From contig JAWLCL010000020.1 of the NCBI GenBank assembly GCA_041687255.1, forward strand, positions 1 to 64,000: a stretch of 64,000 bases of DNA. The letters run 5' to 3'. The notes beneath the pieces were generated by a model. The model saw only the letters and a program-made list of their open reading frames with translations. It searched no databases and was not told where the DNA came from. Shown here piece after piece: positions 26,456 to 35,327 of this stretch. The stretch is from Mariniphaga sp041687255. GTDB lineage: Bacteria; Bacteroidota; Bacteroidia; Bacteroidales; Prolixibacteraceae. The translations under genes were made by a program, and so were the position numbers. Position 1 is the stretch's first letter; each line of letters opens with the position of its first letter.

Positions 26456-26468
26456 TTTAATTTTTTGT

Positions 26469-26476
26469 CAAAAATA
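26469..26476 (-). promoter_or_regulatory. candidate -7 element (TATTTTTG)
   Basis: Read on the minus strand this is a perfect TAnnTTTG match 14 bp before the UPF0316 start. The -33 half is not clear, so support is moderate. Confidence 0.35.
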
Positions 26477-26572
26477 TGAAATCGTGATGGAAGACTCCAA
26501 TTAAATTTCTTTAAAAAACCGATTCAATATCTTAAAGATGTTTATACCATTTTCCGGGATTGGTTTGAAAGA

Positions 26573-28147
26573 TTAAAACTCCGAAGTAAAATGGAATTTT
26601 ATATCTTTAAATTCATCCTGGGCCATTTGCAGAATGAACTGCGAATCGGCCATAAACACATCGCGGCCCAGCTTATCTTTGGCCATTTTTTGATGCTTCC
26701 GCTTTTTAAACTCCTCAAGCATTTTTTGGTTGTCCGATTCAATCCAGCAGGCTTTGTACATTTGCAGGTTTTCGAACCGGCATTTGGCGCCGTATTCGTG
26801 CTCAAGCCTGAACTGAATCACTTCAAACTGAAGCTGACCAACGGTTCCAACAATTTTTCTTCCGTTAAACTGACTGGTAAACAACTGGGCTACCCCTTCA
26901 TCGGTCAGATGGTCGATGCCCTTGTTCAGCTGCTTCGATTTCATGGGATCGGCATTTTCAATGTAGCGGAACATTTCGGGAGAGAAGCTGGGCAATCCTT
27001 TGTAATGGATGTCTTCTCCTTCGGTCAGGGTATCGCCAATAACAAAGCTGCCGTTGTCGGGCACGCCAATAATGTCGCCGGGAAAGGCTTCTTCCACCAG
27101 CTCTTTTTGAGAGGCCATGAAGGCTGTAGGACTTGAAATACGGATGGTCTTACCCGAGCGGATGTGTTTATACATGTTGTTCCGCACAAACATTCCCGAA
27201 CAAATTTTAACAAAGGCAATGCGACTGCGGTGGTTGGGGTCGATGTTGGCATGGATTTTAAATACAAACCCCGAGAACTTATCTTCTTCCGGTTTCACTT
27301 CCCGCTCTTCTGTAAACGAAGGCTGCGGGGGAGGGGCAATTTCAAGAAATGCATGCAGCAATTCCTGCACACCGAAATTGTACAAAGCACTGCCAAAAAA
27401 TACCGGCGCCAGGTTGCCTTTCAGGTAATCTTCCCGGTTGAATTCATGATATACGCCTTCTACCAGTTCCAGTTCATCGCGCAGGACCTGGGCATCATCG
27501 CCAATGTAATCTTCCAGCCCGGGGCTGCTGACATCTTCAAAATCGATTCCTGTTTCAATATCCTGAATATTGGGATCGAACAGCTTCAGGCTGCGGTTGT
27601 AAATGCTGTAAACCCCCTTAAAATCGGGGCCGTTATTAATGGGCCAGCTTAACGGCCTTACCTTAATCTGTAACTGGTTCTCAATTTCATCGAGCAGGGA
27701 GAAGGAATCCTGCGCAGGGCGGTCCATCTTATTTATAAACACAATTACAGGAGTCTTGCGCATCCGGCAAACGTTCATCAGTTTTTCAGTTTGCGGCTCC
27801 ACTCCCTTGGCGGCATCGATAACAATAATTACACTGTCGACAGCCGTCAATGTGCGGAAGGTATCTTCCTGGAAATCCTGGTGACCGGGAGTATCCAGTA
27901 TGTTTACCTTATAGCCGTTGTACTCGAATCCCATAACCGATGTGGCTACCGAAATCCCACGCTGACGTTCAATTTCCATGAAGTCGGAGGTGGCTGTTTT
28001 TTTTATCTTATTGCTTTTAACGGCGCCTGCCACACGGATTGCCCCTCCAAAAAGCAACAGCTTTTCGGTTAAGGTGGTTTTCCCGGCATCCGGATGGCTT
28101 ACAATACCAAAGGTACGGCGGCGGTTTATCTCTTTTTGAAACGACAT
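26573..28147 (-). CDS. prfC: peptide chain release factor 3
   Basis: A 524-residue translational GTPase. HPDAGKTTLTEKLLLFGG is the P-loop, the ERQRGISVATSVM region is switch I, DTPGHQDFQEDT is G3, and NKMDRPAQD is G4. The C-terminal domains with VGQLQFEVIQFRLEHEYGAK are typical of RF3 rather than EF-G. RF3 releases RF1 and RF2 from the ribosome after peptide release. The length agrees with bacterial RF3 (about 525-530 residues). It is transcribed away from a long repeat-bearing intergenic region and has a perfect -7 element upstream. Confidence 0.97.
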   Translation of the reverse strand: MSFQKEINRRRTFGIVSHPDAGKTTLTEKLLLFGGAIRVAGAVKSNKIKKTATSDFMEIERQRGISVATSVMGFEYNGYKVNILDTPGHQDFQEDTFRTLTAVDSVIIVIDAAKGVEPQTEKLMNVCRMRKTPVIVFINKMDRPAQDSFSLLDEIENQLQIKVRPLSWPINNGPDFKGVYSIYNRSLKLFDPNIQDIETGIDFEDVSSPGLEDYIGDDAQVLRDELELVEGVYHEFNREDYLKGNLAPVFFGSALYNFGVQELLHAFLEIAPPPQPSFTEEREVKPEEDKFSGFVFKIHANIDPNHRSRIAFVKICSGMFVRNNMYKHIRSGKTIRISSPTAFMASQKELVEEAFPGDIIGVPDNGSFVIGDTLTEGEDIHYKGLPSFSPEMFRYIENADPMKSKQLNKGIDHLTDEGVAQLFTSQFNGRKIVGTVGQLQFEVIQFRLEHEYGAKCRFENLQMYKACWIESDNQKMLEEFKKRKHQKMAKDKLGRDVFMADSQFILQMAQDEFKDIKFHFTSEF

Positions 28148-28172
28148 TCTTTTCCTTTCATTTTTGCGGATG

Positions 28173-28180
28173 CAAAATTA
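28173..28180 (-). promoter_or_regulatory. candidate -7 element (TAATTTTG) of prfC
   Basis: On the minus strand TAATTTTGC matches TAnnTTTG exactly and lies 26 bp before the prfC start. No strong -33 TTTG is seen at the usual distance. Confidence 0.45.
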
Positions 28181-28389
28181 GTAAAGAAGTTCGGAGTTTA
28201 AAGTATTGATGTGTTTTTCATTATCCGGTTCAAATTAAAACCTTATGGTTTCCAAAATCTTCAAGGCTTAAATTCAGGAAATCCTGCTGTATAACCAATC
28301 TAAGGGAAAATTTTAACGTGAGGCATTATCTGCGACGCATATATTTTATCAAATAACATTTTATTTCTTGCGCCGGATGCTGCCCCAGC

Positions 28390-28753
28390 CACGGAGCCGT
28401 CATTGCTCCGTCAGCTGACGGACCCGCCTGCTTAAACAATAAGCTTTACGTTTCATAGAGCATTTACCTGTATCAGTGTATAAACCTTCGCGTATTAGAG
28501 GCGGGGGTGCGGCAATCTGTACCGAATGGCAGCGGCTTTTAAATTATATATGAATTAGGAAATGCAACAAAATAAGAATTGCTTCTCTGTCTGCTGAAGG
28601 ATGCCAATAACATCACCCGAAGCTGAATTATTAATGAAAGCAGGTGCGAAATAGTTTGAGATTGCTTTGCTGCGCGCGCAATGACGACTCCGTACCTGAG
28701 TCAGCATGCGGCGCAGTAAATGCTATGTAGTTTGATGCTACTTGTGCGCCGCA
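28390..28753. repeat. intergenic palindromes (TCCGTCAGCTGACGGA and TGCGGCGCA pair)
   Basis: TCCGTCAGCTGACGGA, a perfect 16-bp palindrome, lies at about 28409-28424 and is followed by CCCGCCTGC. Almost the same palindrome is inserted in the broken tRNA copies near 43152. Further right, TGCGGCGCA at 28707-28715 is inverted at 28745-28753. These look like dispersed, possibly mobile palindromic units. The 28181-28850 stretch has no credible gene. Confidence 0.6.
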
Positions 28754-28856
28754 GACATTGCTTTCCATCGATTTGTTATACAGTAAGTTAACAACCAAGA
28801 CATTGTATCTCTTTATTTCATCCTCTTATTTAAGGCGTATTATTTACATTGTTTAT

Positions 28857-28914
28857 TCAATATTAACTCAATGTAAATTCAATTATTTGCGAATTTACAT
28901 TGAGTTAATATTGA
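28857..28914. repeat. perfect 24-bp inverted repeat
   Basis: The 24 bases 28857-28880 are exactly the reverse complement of 28891-28914, with a 10-nt loop (AATTATTTGC). The arms are AT-rich and have no T tract after them, so this is not a normal terminator. It lies directly upstream of the sulfatase remnant. Confidence 0.9.
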
Positions 28915-28943
28915 GTTTGTATTGAGTTTATATTGAATTTAAT
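28900..28943 (+). repeat. four tandem 11-bp repeats (TTGAGTTnnTA)
   Basis: TTGAGTTAATA, TTGAGTTTGTA, TTGAGTTTATA and TTGAATTTAAT follow one another without gaps. The first two overlap the right arm of the inverted repeat. One 11-bp unit per helical turn would put four identical faces in line, as in iteron-like or operator arrays. Confidence 0.75.
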
Positions 28944-28954
28944 CTGTCCCAGGT

Positions 28955-29155
28955 ATGGCCCTGACAAGAGGAAACCCCGCCTTTGCAATTTGTTCTGTAA
29001 CTTTTTCCCAGGTACGAGAGGATATCAGCGAAACAATTAACCTGTCACAACAAGAACCGGAACAAGTGAACCGGTTGCTGACGATTCTTGAAAAATGGCG
29101 GAAAGAAACCAATGCACCCGTTCCTGATCAGCTGAATCCGGAATTTTCTTTATAA
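28955..29155 (+). pseudogene. C-terminal remnant of a sulfatase
   Basis: This 66-codon frame has no N-terminal sulfatase core. Its last 45 residues (EDISETINLSQQEPEQVNRL, then an LEKWRKETNAPVP segment and LNPEF) match the usual end of S1 arylsulfatases, where a DxxExxNL motif is followed by a helix and the APMP-like tail. The first 15 residues look random. An intact sulfatase gene follows 36 bp later, so this is probably the stump of a deleted tandem copy or of a different sulfatase. The repeats just upstream may mark the deletion joint. Confidence 0.7.
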
Positions 29156-29191
29156 ATTGCCCTCGCCTGATTTTAAAAAAATAAATGCTTT

Positions 29192-30640
29192 ATGAATAAA
29201 ACTAAATTACTTTATCCGGCCTCTCTGATTTTGTTTACTGCATGTCAGGGGCCACAGGAACAGACAACGGAGCAACAAAAGCCAAACATTGTGTATATTC
29301 TGGCCGATGATTTGGGGTACGGCGATTTAAGCTGTTACGGTCAGCAACTTTTTGAAACTCCCAACATCGACAGGCTGGCGGAAACGGGAATGAAATTCAC
29401 CCAGCATTATTCGGGATCAACGGTTTGCGCCCCTTCGCGTTCATCACTGATGACCGGAAAGCACACCGGGCATACCTTTATCCGCGGCAACAAAGAGTGG
29501 AAACCCGAGGGGCAGTACCCGCTGGAAGCTGAAGCTTACACGTTGGCTGAAGCTCTGCAGGATGCGGGATATGTAACAGGCGCCTTTGGTAAATGGGGAC
29601 TGGGGTATCCGGGATCGGAAGGTGATCCGAATCAGCAGGGGTTTGATGAGTTTTACGGCTATAACTGCCAGCGCATGGCCCACAATTATTATCCCGGGCA
29701 CCTGTGGGACAACCAAAAGAAAATTGTGCTGGAGGAAAACAGTGGCGACCGTTTTGAAGTGTATGCTCCTGAACTGATTCACGACCAGGCGCTGCAGTTT
29801 TTGGAAGACAATAAGGATAAACCTTTCTTTCTGTTTTATCCCAATGTAATTCCGCATGCCGAACTTCTGCTTCCGGAAGAATACATGGAGGAATTCAGGG
29901 GCAGGTTTCTTCCTGAAAAGGAGTTTAAAGGATCTGAACCGGGCGACGAAAATTTCAGGATTGGGGGCTATGGAACTCAACCGGAAAGTCATGCTGCCTT
30001 TGCCGCCATGGTCACCCTGCTCGACCGCCAGGTGGGCGAGGTGGTTGCCAAACTTAAGGAACTGGGCATCTACGAAAATACACTTATAATCTTCACTTCC
30101 GATAATGGTCCGCACATGGAAGGTGGCGCCGACCCCGATTATTTCGATTCCAACGGCATTTACAGGGGGTATAAACGCGATTTGTATGAAGGTGGAATCC
30201 GGGTGCCGATGATTGCGTCATGGCAGGGCAGGATAGAGGCAGGAACCGAAACCAGCCATCCTTCGGCTTTCTGGGATGTATTCCCTACAATTACCGATGC
30301 GGCAGGTTTTGAGACTCCTGAAGATACCGATGGTGTTTCTTTTTTACCCACACTTCTGGGTGAAGGCGATCAAAAGGAACATGAATACCTTTACTGGGAA
30401 TTTCATGAGCAGGGGGGGAAACAAGCCTTGCGCAAAGGCGACTGGAAACTGGTAAATTACAATGTTTTTAATCCTGAAAAAACAACCGTTGAGCTTTATA
30501 ACATACCTGCTGATCCGGGTGAACAAAACAATGTGGCCAGCGAGCATCCTGAGATTGTGGAGGAGCTTGCAAAGCTTATGGAATCGGCACATACCGAGTC
30601 GGAAGTGTTTCCTTTTGAATCAAAGATTGGAAACAATTAA
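29192..30640 (+). CDS. S1-family sulfatase lipoprotein
   Basis: A 482-residue lipoprotein (signal ending LFTAC, Cys18). PNIVYILADDLGYGDLSCYG gives the metal-binding Asp pair, and CAPSRSSLMTGKHTG (Cys79-Arg83) is the C-x-P-S-R site whose cysteine is converted to formylglycine. GAFGKWGLG, FTSDNGPH and YEGGIRVPMIASW complete the active site. It cleaves a sulfate ester from a sugar, probably at the cell surface or in the periplasm. It resembles arylsulfatase A/GalNAc-sulfatase types, but the subfamily is not certain. The maturing enzyme for the cysteine is not encoded in this window. Confidence 0.93.
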   Translation: MNKTKLLYPASLILFTACQGPQEQTTEQQKPNIVYILADDLGYGDLSCYGQQLFETPNIDRLAETGMKFTQHYSGSTVCAPSRSSLMTGKHTGHTFIRGNKEWKPEGQYPLEAEAYTLAEALQDAGYVTGAFGKWGLGYPGSEGDPNQQGFDEFYGYNCQRMAHNYYPGHLWDNQKKIVLEENSGDRFEVYAPELIHDQALQFLEDNKDKPFFLFYPNVIPHAELLLPEEYMEEFRGRFLPEKEFKGSEPGDENFRIGGYGTQPESHAAFAAMVTLLDRQVGEVVAKLKELGIYENTLIIFTSDNGPHMEGGADPDYFDSNGIYRGYKRDLYEGGIRVPMIASWQGRIEAGTETSHPSAFWDVFPTITDAAGFETPEDTDGVSFLPTLLGEGDQKEHEYLYWEFHEQGGKQALRKGDWKLVNYNVFNPEKTTVELYNIPADPGEQNNVASEHPEIVEELAKLMESAHTESEVFPFESKIGNN

Positions 30641-30650
30641 CCGCTTTATT

Positions 30651-30689
30651 GCCGGTATATTCATGGGGAATGGATGGTATAATACCGGC
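30651..30689 (+). terminator. hairpin after the sulfatase gene
   Basis: GCCGGTAT at 30651-30658 pairs with ATACCGGC at 30682-30689, and the outer CTTT/AAAG bases extend the stem. It lies 11 bp after the stop. Confidence 0.55.
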
Positions 30690-30747
30690 AAAGTGCAGTG
30701 AGTATTTCAGTTGTTGTATAAAATTACTGTTGCGAAAACGATAAAAT

Positions 30748-30772
30748 AAAACCCGGTATTATTGCCGGGTTT
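30748..30772. terminator. bidirectional terminator
   Basis: AAAACCCGG and CCGGGTTT with an 8-nt loop lie between the stops of the convergent sulfatase and metallophosphoesterase genes. Confidence 0.8.
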
Positions 30773-30790
30773 GCTGTTTCCGGTACCGGG

Positions 30791-32002
30791 TTATTCTGTT
30801 TCAGGATAGGAATCAATTGTTTCGCCGTCCTCATTTATGACCATTATCTGCTGATGAGTTCCCTGCAGGGTAAGCAATACAAAATGGCGCTGGGCCATAG
30901 CTTTTTCAAGGTACCAGGTCCTTTTTGCACTTTTGGGTCGGCGAACCCTTACTCCCCAAGCTCCGTCGCCTATGAACACGATTCCGTTTTCATCGATTTT
31001 GTTGTTTTTTATAGGGTGGGTTCGTTTATAGGCATGGTCGTGGTTTTCGAAAGCAAGCCGCACGTTATGCTCTTCGAACAAGGGTAACCAGTGCCGCCGT
31101 ACTTTTTTGGGGCGCGAACTGCCGGCCCTTCGCACCGAAGGATAGGCAGGGATATGGTAAACAGGGATGATGTGCTCCGTTTCCCCTCTTTTCTGTAACT
31201 CCGTTTTCAGCCAGTCGGTCTGCTTGCCTCTGATTGGATTGGTATGTCCGGAATCCAAAATAAACAGGCTCAGGTAGTTTCCAAAATCAAGGACATTGTA
31301 TCCCGGCTGTCCGGGGAAAGCAAACAAATTATAGAAATAGGGGGCATACTTTTCGCGGTCTTCATCGCTTCCGCTGAACTTTCTTTTCGAATAATAACCT
31401 CCTGCAACCTCATGGTTTCCTATCCCTGCAACCACCGGGATAATTTTATTTTCCGGAGTAATCAGCGTATTTTTAACGGCATCGAACCAGTCGTATACCC
31501 GGCCCACGTTTTTTGCAACTCCGTTTTCGTAGGCCATGTCGCCACCCATAACAACAAAATGAGGATCGTATTCCAGCACCTGGCAGTTTGTTCTTTCCAG
31601 CATCTCCTTCTCGTGCATGGTATCACCGCCTATTGCTATGCGTATGGGCTCCGTTACAGCATTGAGCGGCATGGTGCTGAACCAATAGATTTTATCGTGC
31701 AGGCCAAACTTGATCTCATAGGAAGTGCCCGGTGTGAGTTGTTTCAATATGACCCGGTGGACAAATCGTTCAGAGAAAGGGAAGGGATGTGTCGAGCTTT
31801 TTTCTTCCTGCCATCCGGTTTCTCCTTTTTCCCTGTAATGCAGCTGTTCCGGTTGCTGGTCCAGCGTGTGCCAGTCGATGCTTATTGTTGTGGTGGGATC
31901 TTCCGTCCAGGTAAGGAGAATGCCCAGGGGTTCATCCTGTGCGGTTGTGTGCATGACAAGCAGAAATACAGCTGTAATGAAGGATAAAAGCTTTCTTTCC
32001 AT
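30791..32002 (-). CDS. secreted purple-acid-phosphatase-like metallophosphoesterase
   Basis: A 403-residue protein with a signal peptide ending near TTAQ. Residues about 25-115 form a fibronectin-type domain, as in the N-terminal domain of purple acid phosphatases (GILLTWTEDPTTTISIDWHT, LKQLTPGTSYEIKFG). The catalytic domain has IAIGGDTMH, FVVMGGDMAYENG, VAGIGNHEVAGGYY, YHIPAYPS and FENHDHAYKRTHP, which together supply the two-metal site. Substrates are likely phosphate esters outside the inner membrane. No T9SS tail is present, so it is probably periplasmic. The gene is convergent with the sulfatase gene and faces the long gap before the Rhs locus. Confidence 0.88.
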   Translation of the reverse strand: MERKLLSFITAVFLLVMHTTAQDEPLGILLTWTEDPTTTISIDWHTLDQQPEQLHYREKGETGWQEEKSSTHPFPFSERFVHRVILKQLTPGTSYEIKFGLHDKIYWFSTMPLNAVTEPIRIAIGGDTMHEKEMLERTNCQVLEYDPHFVVMGGDMAYENGVAKNVGRVYDWFDAVKNTLITPENKIIPVVAGIGNHEVAGGYYSKRKFSGSDEDREKYAPYFYNLFAFPGQPGYNVLDFGNYLSLFILDSGHTNPIRGKQTDWLKTELQKRGETEHIIPVYHIPAYPSVRRAGSSRPKKVRRHWLPLFEEHNVRLAFENHDHAYKRTHPIKNNKIDENGIVFIGDGAWGVRVRRPKSAKRTWYLEKAMAQRHFVLLTLQGTHQQIMVINEDGETIDSYPETE

Positions 32003-32291
32003 AATACCTTTTTATAAGTATTACAAGCTGGGGAGGGGAATGTTTAAACGGGTATTTCGTTGAAGATTATTGGTTTTTTTGAATTTTCATAAATTCCAGA
32101 GATGCGTAGTTTGAAAAGAGAACGATACATTTATAATTCAGGATTTATATATAAGTTCTTCCGGGCAACTGCTTAAATTTTATTTTCACTCTTCTTTAAT
32201 ATTCCAATACGTCAAATAAATTCATTTACAAAACCAAGTGGTCCATTCACAAAACAAAATGATTTATCCGCAAAAGGGATGTTTCTCAATA

Positions 32292-32305
32292 ACTTCTGCA
32301 GAAGT
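32292..32305. promoter_or_regulatory. palindrome ACTTCTGCAGAAGT in the Rhs upstream region
   Basis: A perfect 14-bp palindrome lies in the 448-bp gap before the Rhs-associated operon, followed by two direct copies of TTCGAATAA. It may be a regulator site. Its central TTCTGCAGAA recurs at 59588-59597. The gap holds no gene, and I see no clear TAnnTTTG promoter. Confidence 0.35.
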
Positions 32306-32450
32306 ATATTTCGAATAATTTTCGAATAAAATTAGTAACCATTAAATCTTTATTTCTGATAAAATATTTCCTCTGCATGAATAGCTAGATGAATTTAAAC
32401 ATGCAACACTTTATAAAATCAATAATTCCATAAAATCAAATCTAAATTAA

Positions 32451-35300
32451 ATGAAACGAAAAATTCTTTTGACGATGGGTATTTTTCTCATTGGGATAGG
32501 GTTATATGCCCAAAAAAATTCAACAAGTAGTGACACAACTATTTTAATACCCGATGGTTTAATCGATGATCAGATTACTACACTTTCATCAGTTCCGCAG
32601 GCAACACTAGGTTCAACAGTTCCTGACATTGTACCTCCATCTCCTCACGCTGCAGCACTTGGAAGATTTGGTGCTGTACCTGTTGGATTATACACCGGTA
32701 CAATTCAATTTTCACTGCCGATTTTTGAACTAAAAAATGAACACCTCAGCTTACCCATCAAGTTAAATTACAGTTCAAATGGTTTTAAGGTAGATAAATT
32801 AGCCTCCTGGGTTGGTTATGACTGGAGCTTAAGTGCAGGAGGAGTTATAACCAGGTACAGAAAAGGAAAAACTGATACTCCTGGATCCAGACCATATTCA
32901 AGTTGGAGTAACTGGGGTAATTTGACAGTTAGGCAGAAAATAGATTTTCTTAATTTTTTGGCCACATATGATAAAGATCTTCAGCCAGATATCTTTGCAG
33001 TTAGCTTACCAAACTATTCGTTTCAGTTTGTTTTCAATAACGACGGAGATCCGGTAACCATTCCATACAATCCGGTTAAAATAACTACAAACTCGACGGG
33101 GGCATTTACTTATTTCCATATTACTACACCTGATGGTGTTATTTATAAATTTGATGATGAAGATACAACTTATCCACCAAGTGAATCCTCTTTTAATACA
33201 TCATGGCATTTATCAGAAATACTGCACCCTACAGGTGAGAAAATAACTTTCACTTATAAAAAATATACCATTTCTCAAAAAATTGGAATCGACAGAAAGG
33301 TGATGCTTAATGTTTATTCAACAGGAGGAGATCCCGCTGGAGCATGCTATAACTCTGAGTTCAAGGAACAAATTACTGAGATGAATAATACAATTTCTTA
33401 TTTGAGCGAGATTAATTTTGCAGGCGTTGGTAAAATTATATTTAGAAGTAGTTCAGGCAGAACAGATGCTCCAGCAGAATATAAATTGGATAATATTACA
33501 ATAAATAACCATCTTAATGAAGCAATAAAATCAATTAAGTTGAACTATCAGTTCCCCCTTAGGGCCGGTTCTTATCCATGCCAGATAACAACAACATCAG
33601 ATGTTAACTATCGTATGTTTCTCGTTTCAGTTAATGAACAAGATGCTACAAGCTCTACAGTAAAAACTTATAATTTCGAGTACGATAATATAAATTATCT
33701 CCCTGCTCGTTTTTCTTATGCCCAGGACCACTGGGGCTTTTTTAATGGCAAGTATAACAATGATATTGTGTCTATTAATGATGTCCCTTCAAATTATCAG
33801 GGAATTTTCAGTAATCATATAGGTTCTACTGTAAATCGTTCTCCCAACTATCTCTATTCCCGAAAAGGCATGCTCAGCAAGGTTATATATCCTACAGGAG
33901 GTTATTCAACCTTTGAATATGAAGCAAATAAAAACAGCTCAGGAATAGAAATTGGTGGATGCAGAATATTAAGAACAAAAGCATATGCTTCCTCATCAAC
34001 ACCGCCTGTAATCAAAAGATATCATTATCTCCAGGCTTCAACTCCTGGGTACTTATATCCTACATATTTTCAAGAGCAAACAACATTTTATGACTATGAT
34101 TGGTACATGAATTATATACGGGGGATGTGTGTTTATGGAATTTTATCATCAAATTCCCTTAATAATGTTTACGTAGAAAATCAAAATTTAGTATGCTATC
34201 CGCTTGTGGAAGTATTATCAGGTGAAAATGGGGAAAATGGCAAAGAACGACATAGTTTTCAAATAGTTTTTGATTCACCTGGGACACCGATAAATGGCGG
34301 GCAAATTCAACCGGTACCAATGTCAAATACTGGGTGGTCATCCGGCAACCTTGAAGAAGTGCTGACAAGCGATATTACAACCAGCAGAAAAAAAGAAGAA
34401 TTCAACTTTAACTATAACGAATCCAGAAACAAGGAGGAGATATCTTGTATGGCATCAAACATAAGACTGAATTTTCATTATACACCTATAGAAGAAATTG
34501 AACGACTTTCATATTATGACGTTGTTCCTTATACCCTTTATTCGAATTGGTTTTATGTGAGTTCTTCTATTGTTACTCACTATGAAAGCAATGGAAATAT
34601 CACCATAATAACCAGCAATTCGTATGATAACGCTGACCATTGTCAGATAACACAAAAGTCTGTGATTAATAGTGATGGGCTGGAACAGAAAACCAGGTGG
34701 AGATATCCTCAAGATTATGGTTATGTTTCAAATTTTAATACGCTTATAGGAAAGGAAATAAAGGCCAAACCTATCGATGTTCGTACATACATAGGAAGTC
34801 AGCTTAGTAGCGGTATACAGATCAAATATAACGATTATGGGTTACCAACTGATATATACAATGCTGAACCTATCGGAACAGATATTGGCTTTAGTTCAAG
34901 TAATCCTTATACTTTTACTCATAAAGAGTGGTTTAGTTATAACAATAACTCAATTAGGCAAATTACTCCTGAAGATGACTTCAGTACCGTATATCTTTGG
35001 GATGTGACCAGAAATTATTTGATGGCTAAAATTGATAATGCTGGGTTTAAGTCAGTTCTTTTAGAAGAAGGACATCCATGTACATATTCCAGTAAAACTT
35101 TATATAACTCGTTGAAGGCCCTTCTTCCCAATGCACTAATAACAACATTTAGTCATAAACCACTTGTTGGTGTCACACAACAAACAGATCCTTATGGAGT
35201 TACAACTTACTTTGATTATGATAATTTTGGCCGTCTTTCCACGGTAAAAAATGATGATGGAAAACTTTTAAAGAAATACGATTATCACTATGCCAATTAA
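32451..35300 (+). CDS. exported YD-repeat protein of an Rhs locus
   Basis: A 949-residue protein with a Sec signal peptide (MKRKILLTMGIFLIGIGLYAQ). The first third contains GLYTGTIQFSLPIFELKN and LPIKLNYSSNGFKVDKLASW with WVGYDWSLSAGGVITR, a beta-rich start shared by SpvB/Rhs-related proteins of Bacteroidota. The C-terminus carries YD repeats (DPYGVTTYFDYDNFGRLSTV and KYDYHY). It lacks the Rhs core PFG/DPxGR signature and ends without a toxin tip. With two more exported genes downstream at gaps of 27 and 26 bp it forms one operon. A role as scaffold, adhesin or partner for the Rhs toxin is plausible but inferred. Confidence 0.75.
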   Translation: MKRKILLTMGIFLIGIGLYAQKNSTSSDTTILIPDGLIDDQITTLSSVPQATLGSTVPDIVPPSPHAAALGRFGAVPVGLYTGTIQFSLPIFELKNEHLSLPIKLNYSSNGFKVDKLASWVGYDWSLSAGGVITRYRKGKTDTPGSRPYSSWSNWGNLTVRQKIDFLNFLATYDKDLQPDIFAVSLPNYSFQFVFNNDGDPVTIPYNPVKITTNSTGAFTYFHITTPDGVIYKFDDEDTTYPPSESSFNTSWHLSEILHPTGEKITFTYKKYTISQKIGIDRKVMLNVYSTGGDPAGACYNSEFKEQITEMNNTISYLSEINFAGVGKIIFRSSSGRTDAPAEYKLDNITINNHLNEAIKSIKLNYQFPLRAGSYPCQITTTSDVNYRMFLVSVNEQDATSSTVKTYNFEYDNINYLPARFSYAQDHWGFFNGKYNNDIVSINDVPSNYQGIFSNHIGSTVNRSPNYLYSRKGMLSKVIYPTGGYSTFEYEANKNSSGIEIGGCRILRTKAYASSSTPPVIKRYHYLQASTPGYLYPTYFQEQTTFYDYDWYMNYIRGMCVYGILSSNSLNNVYVENQNLVCYPLVEVLSGENGENGKERHSFQIVFDSPGTPINGGQIQPVPMSNTGWSSGNLEEVLTSDITTSRKKEEFNFNYNESRNKEEISCMASNIRLNFHYTPIEEIERLSYYDVVPYTLYSNWFYVSSSIVTHYESNGNITIITSNSYDNADHCQITQKSVINSDGLEQKTRWRYPQDYGYVSNFNTLIGKEIKAKPIDVRTYIGSQLSSGIQIKYNDYGLPTDIYNAEPIGTDIGFSSSNPYTFTHKEWFSYNNNSIRQITPEDDFSTVYLWDVTRNYLMAKIDNAGFKSVLLEEGHPCTYSSKTLYNSLKALLPNALITTFSHKPLVGVTQQTDPYGVTTYFDYDNFGRLSTVKNDDGKLLKKYDYHYAN

Positions 35301-35327
35301 AACTATTCATCCTTAATAAAAATAATA

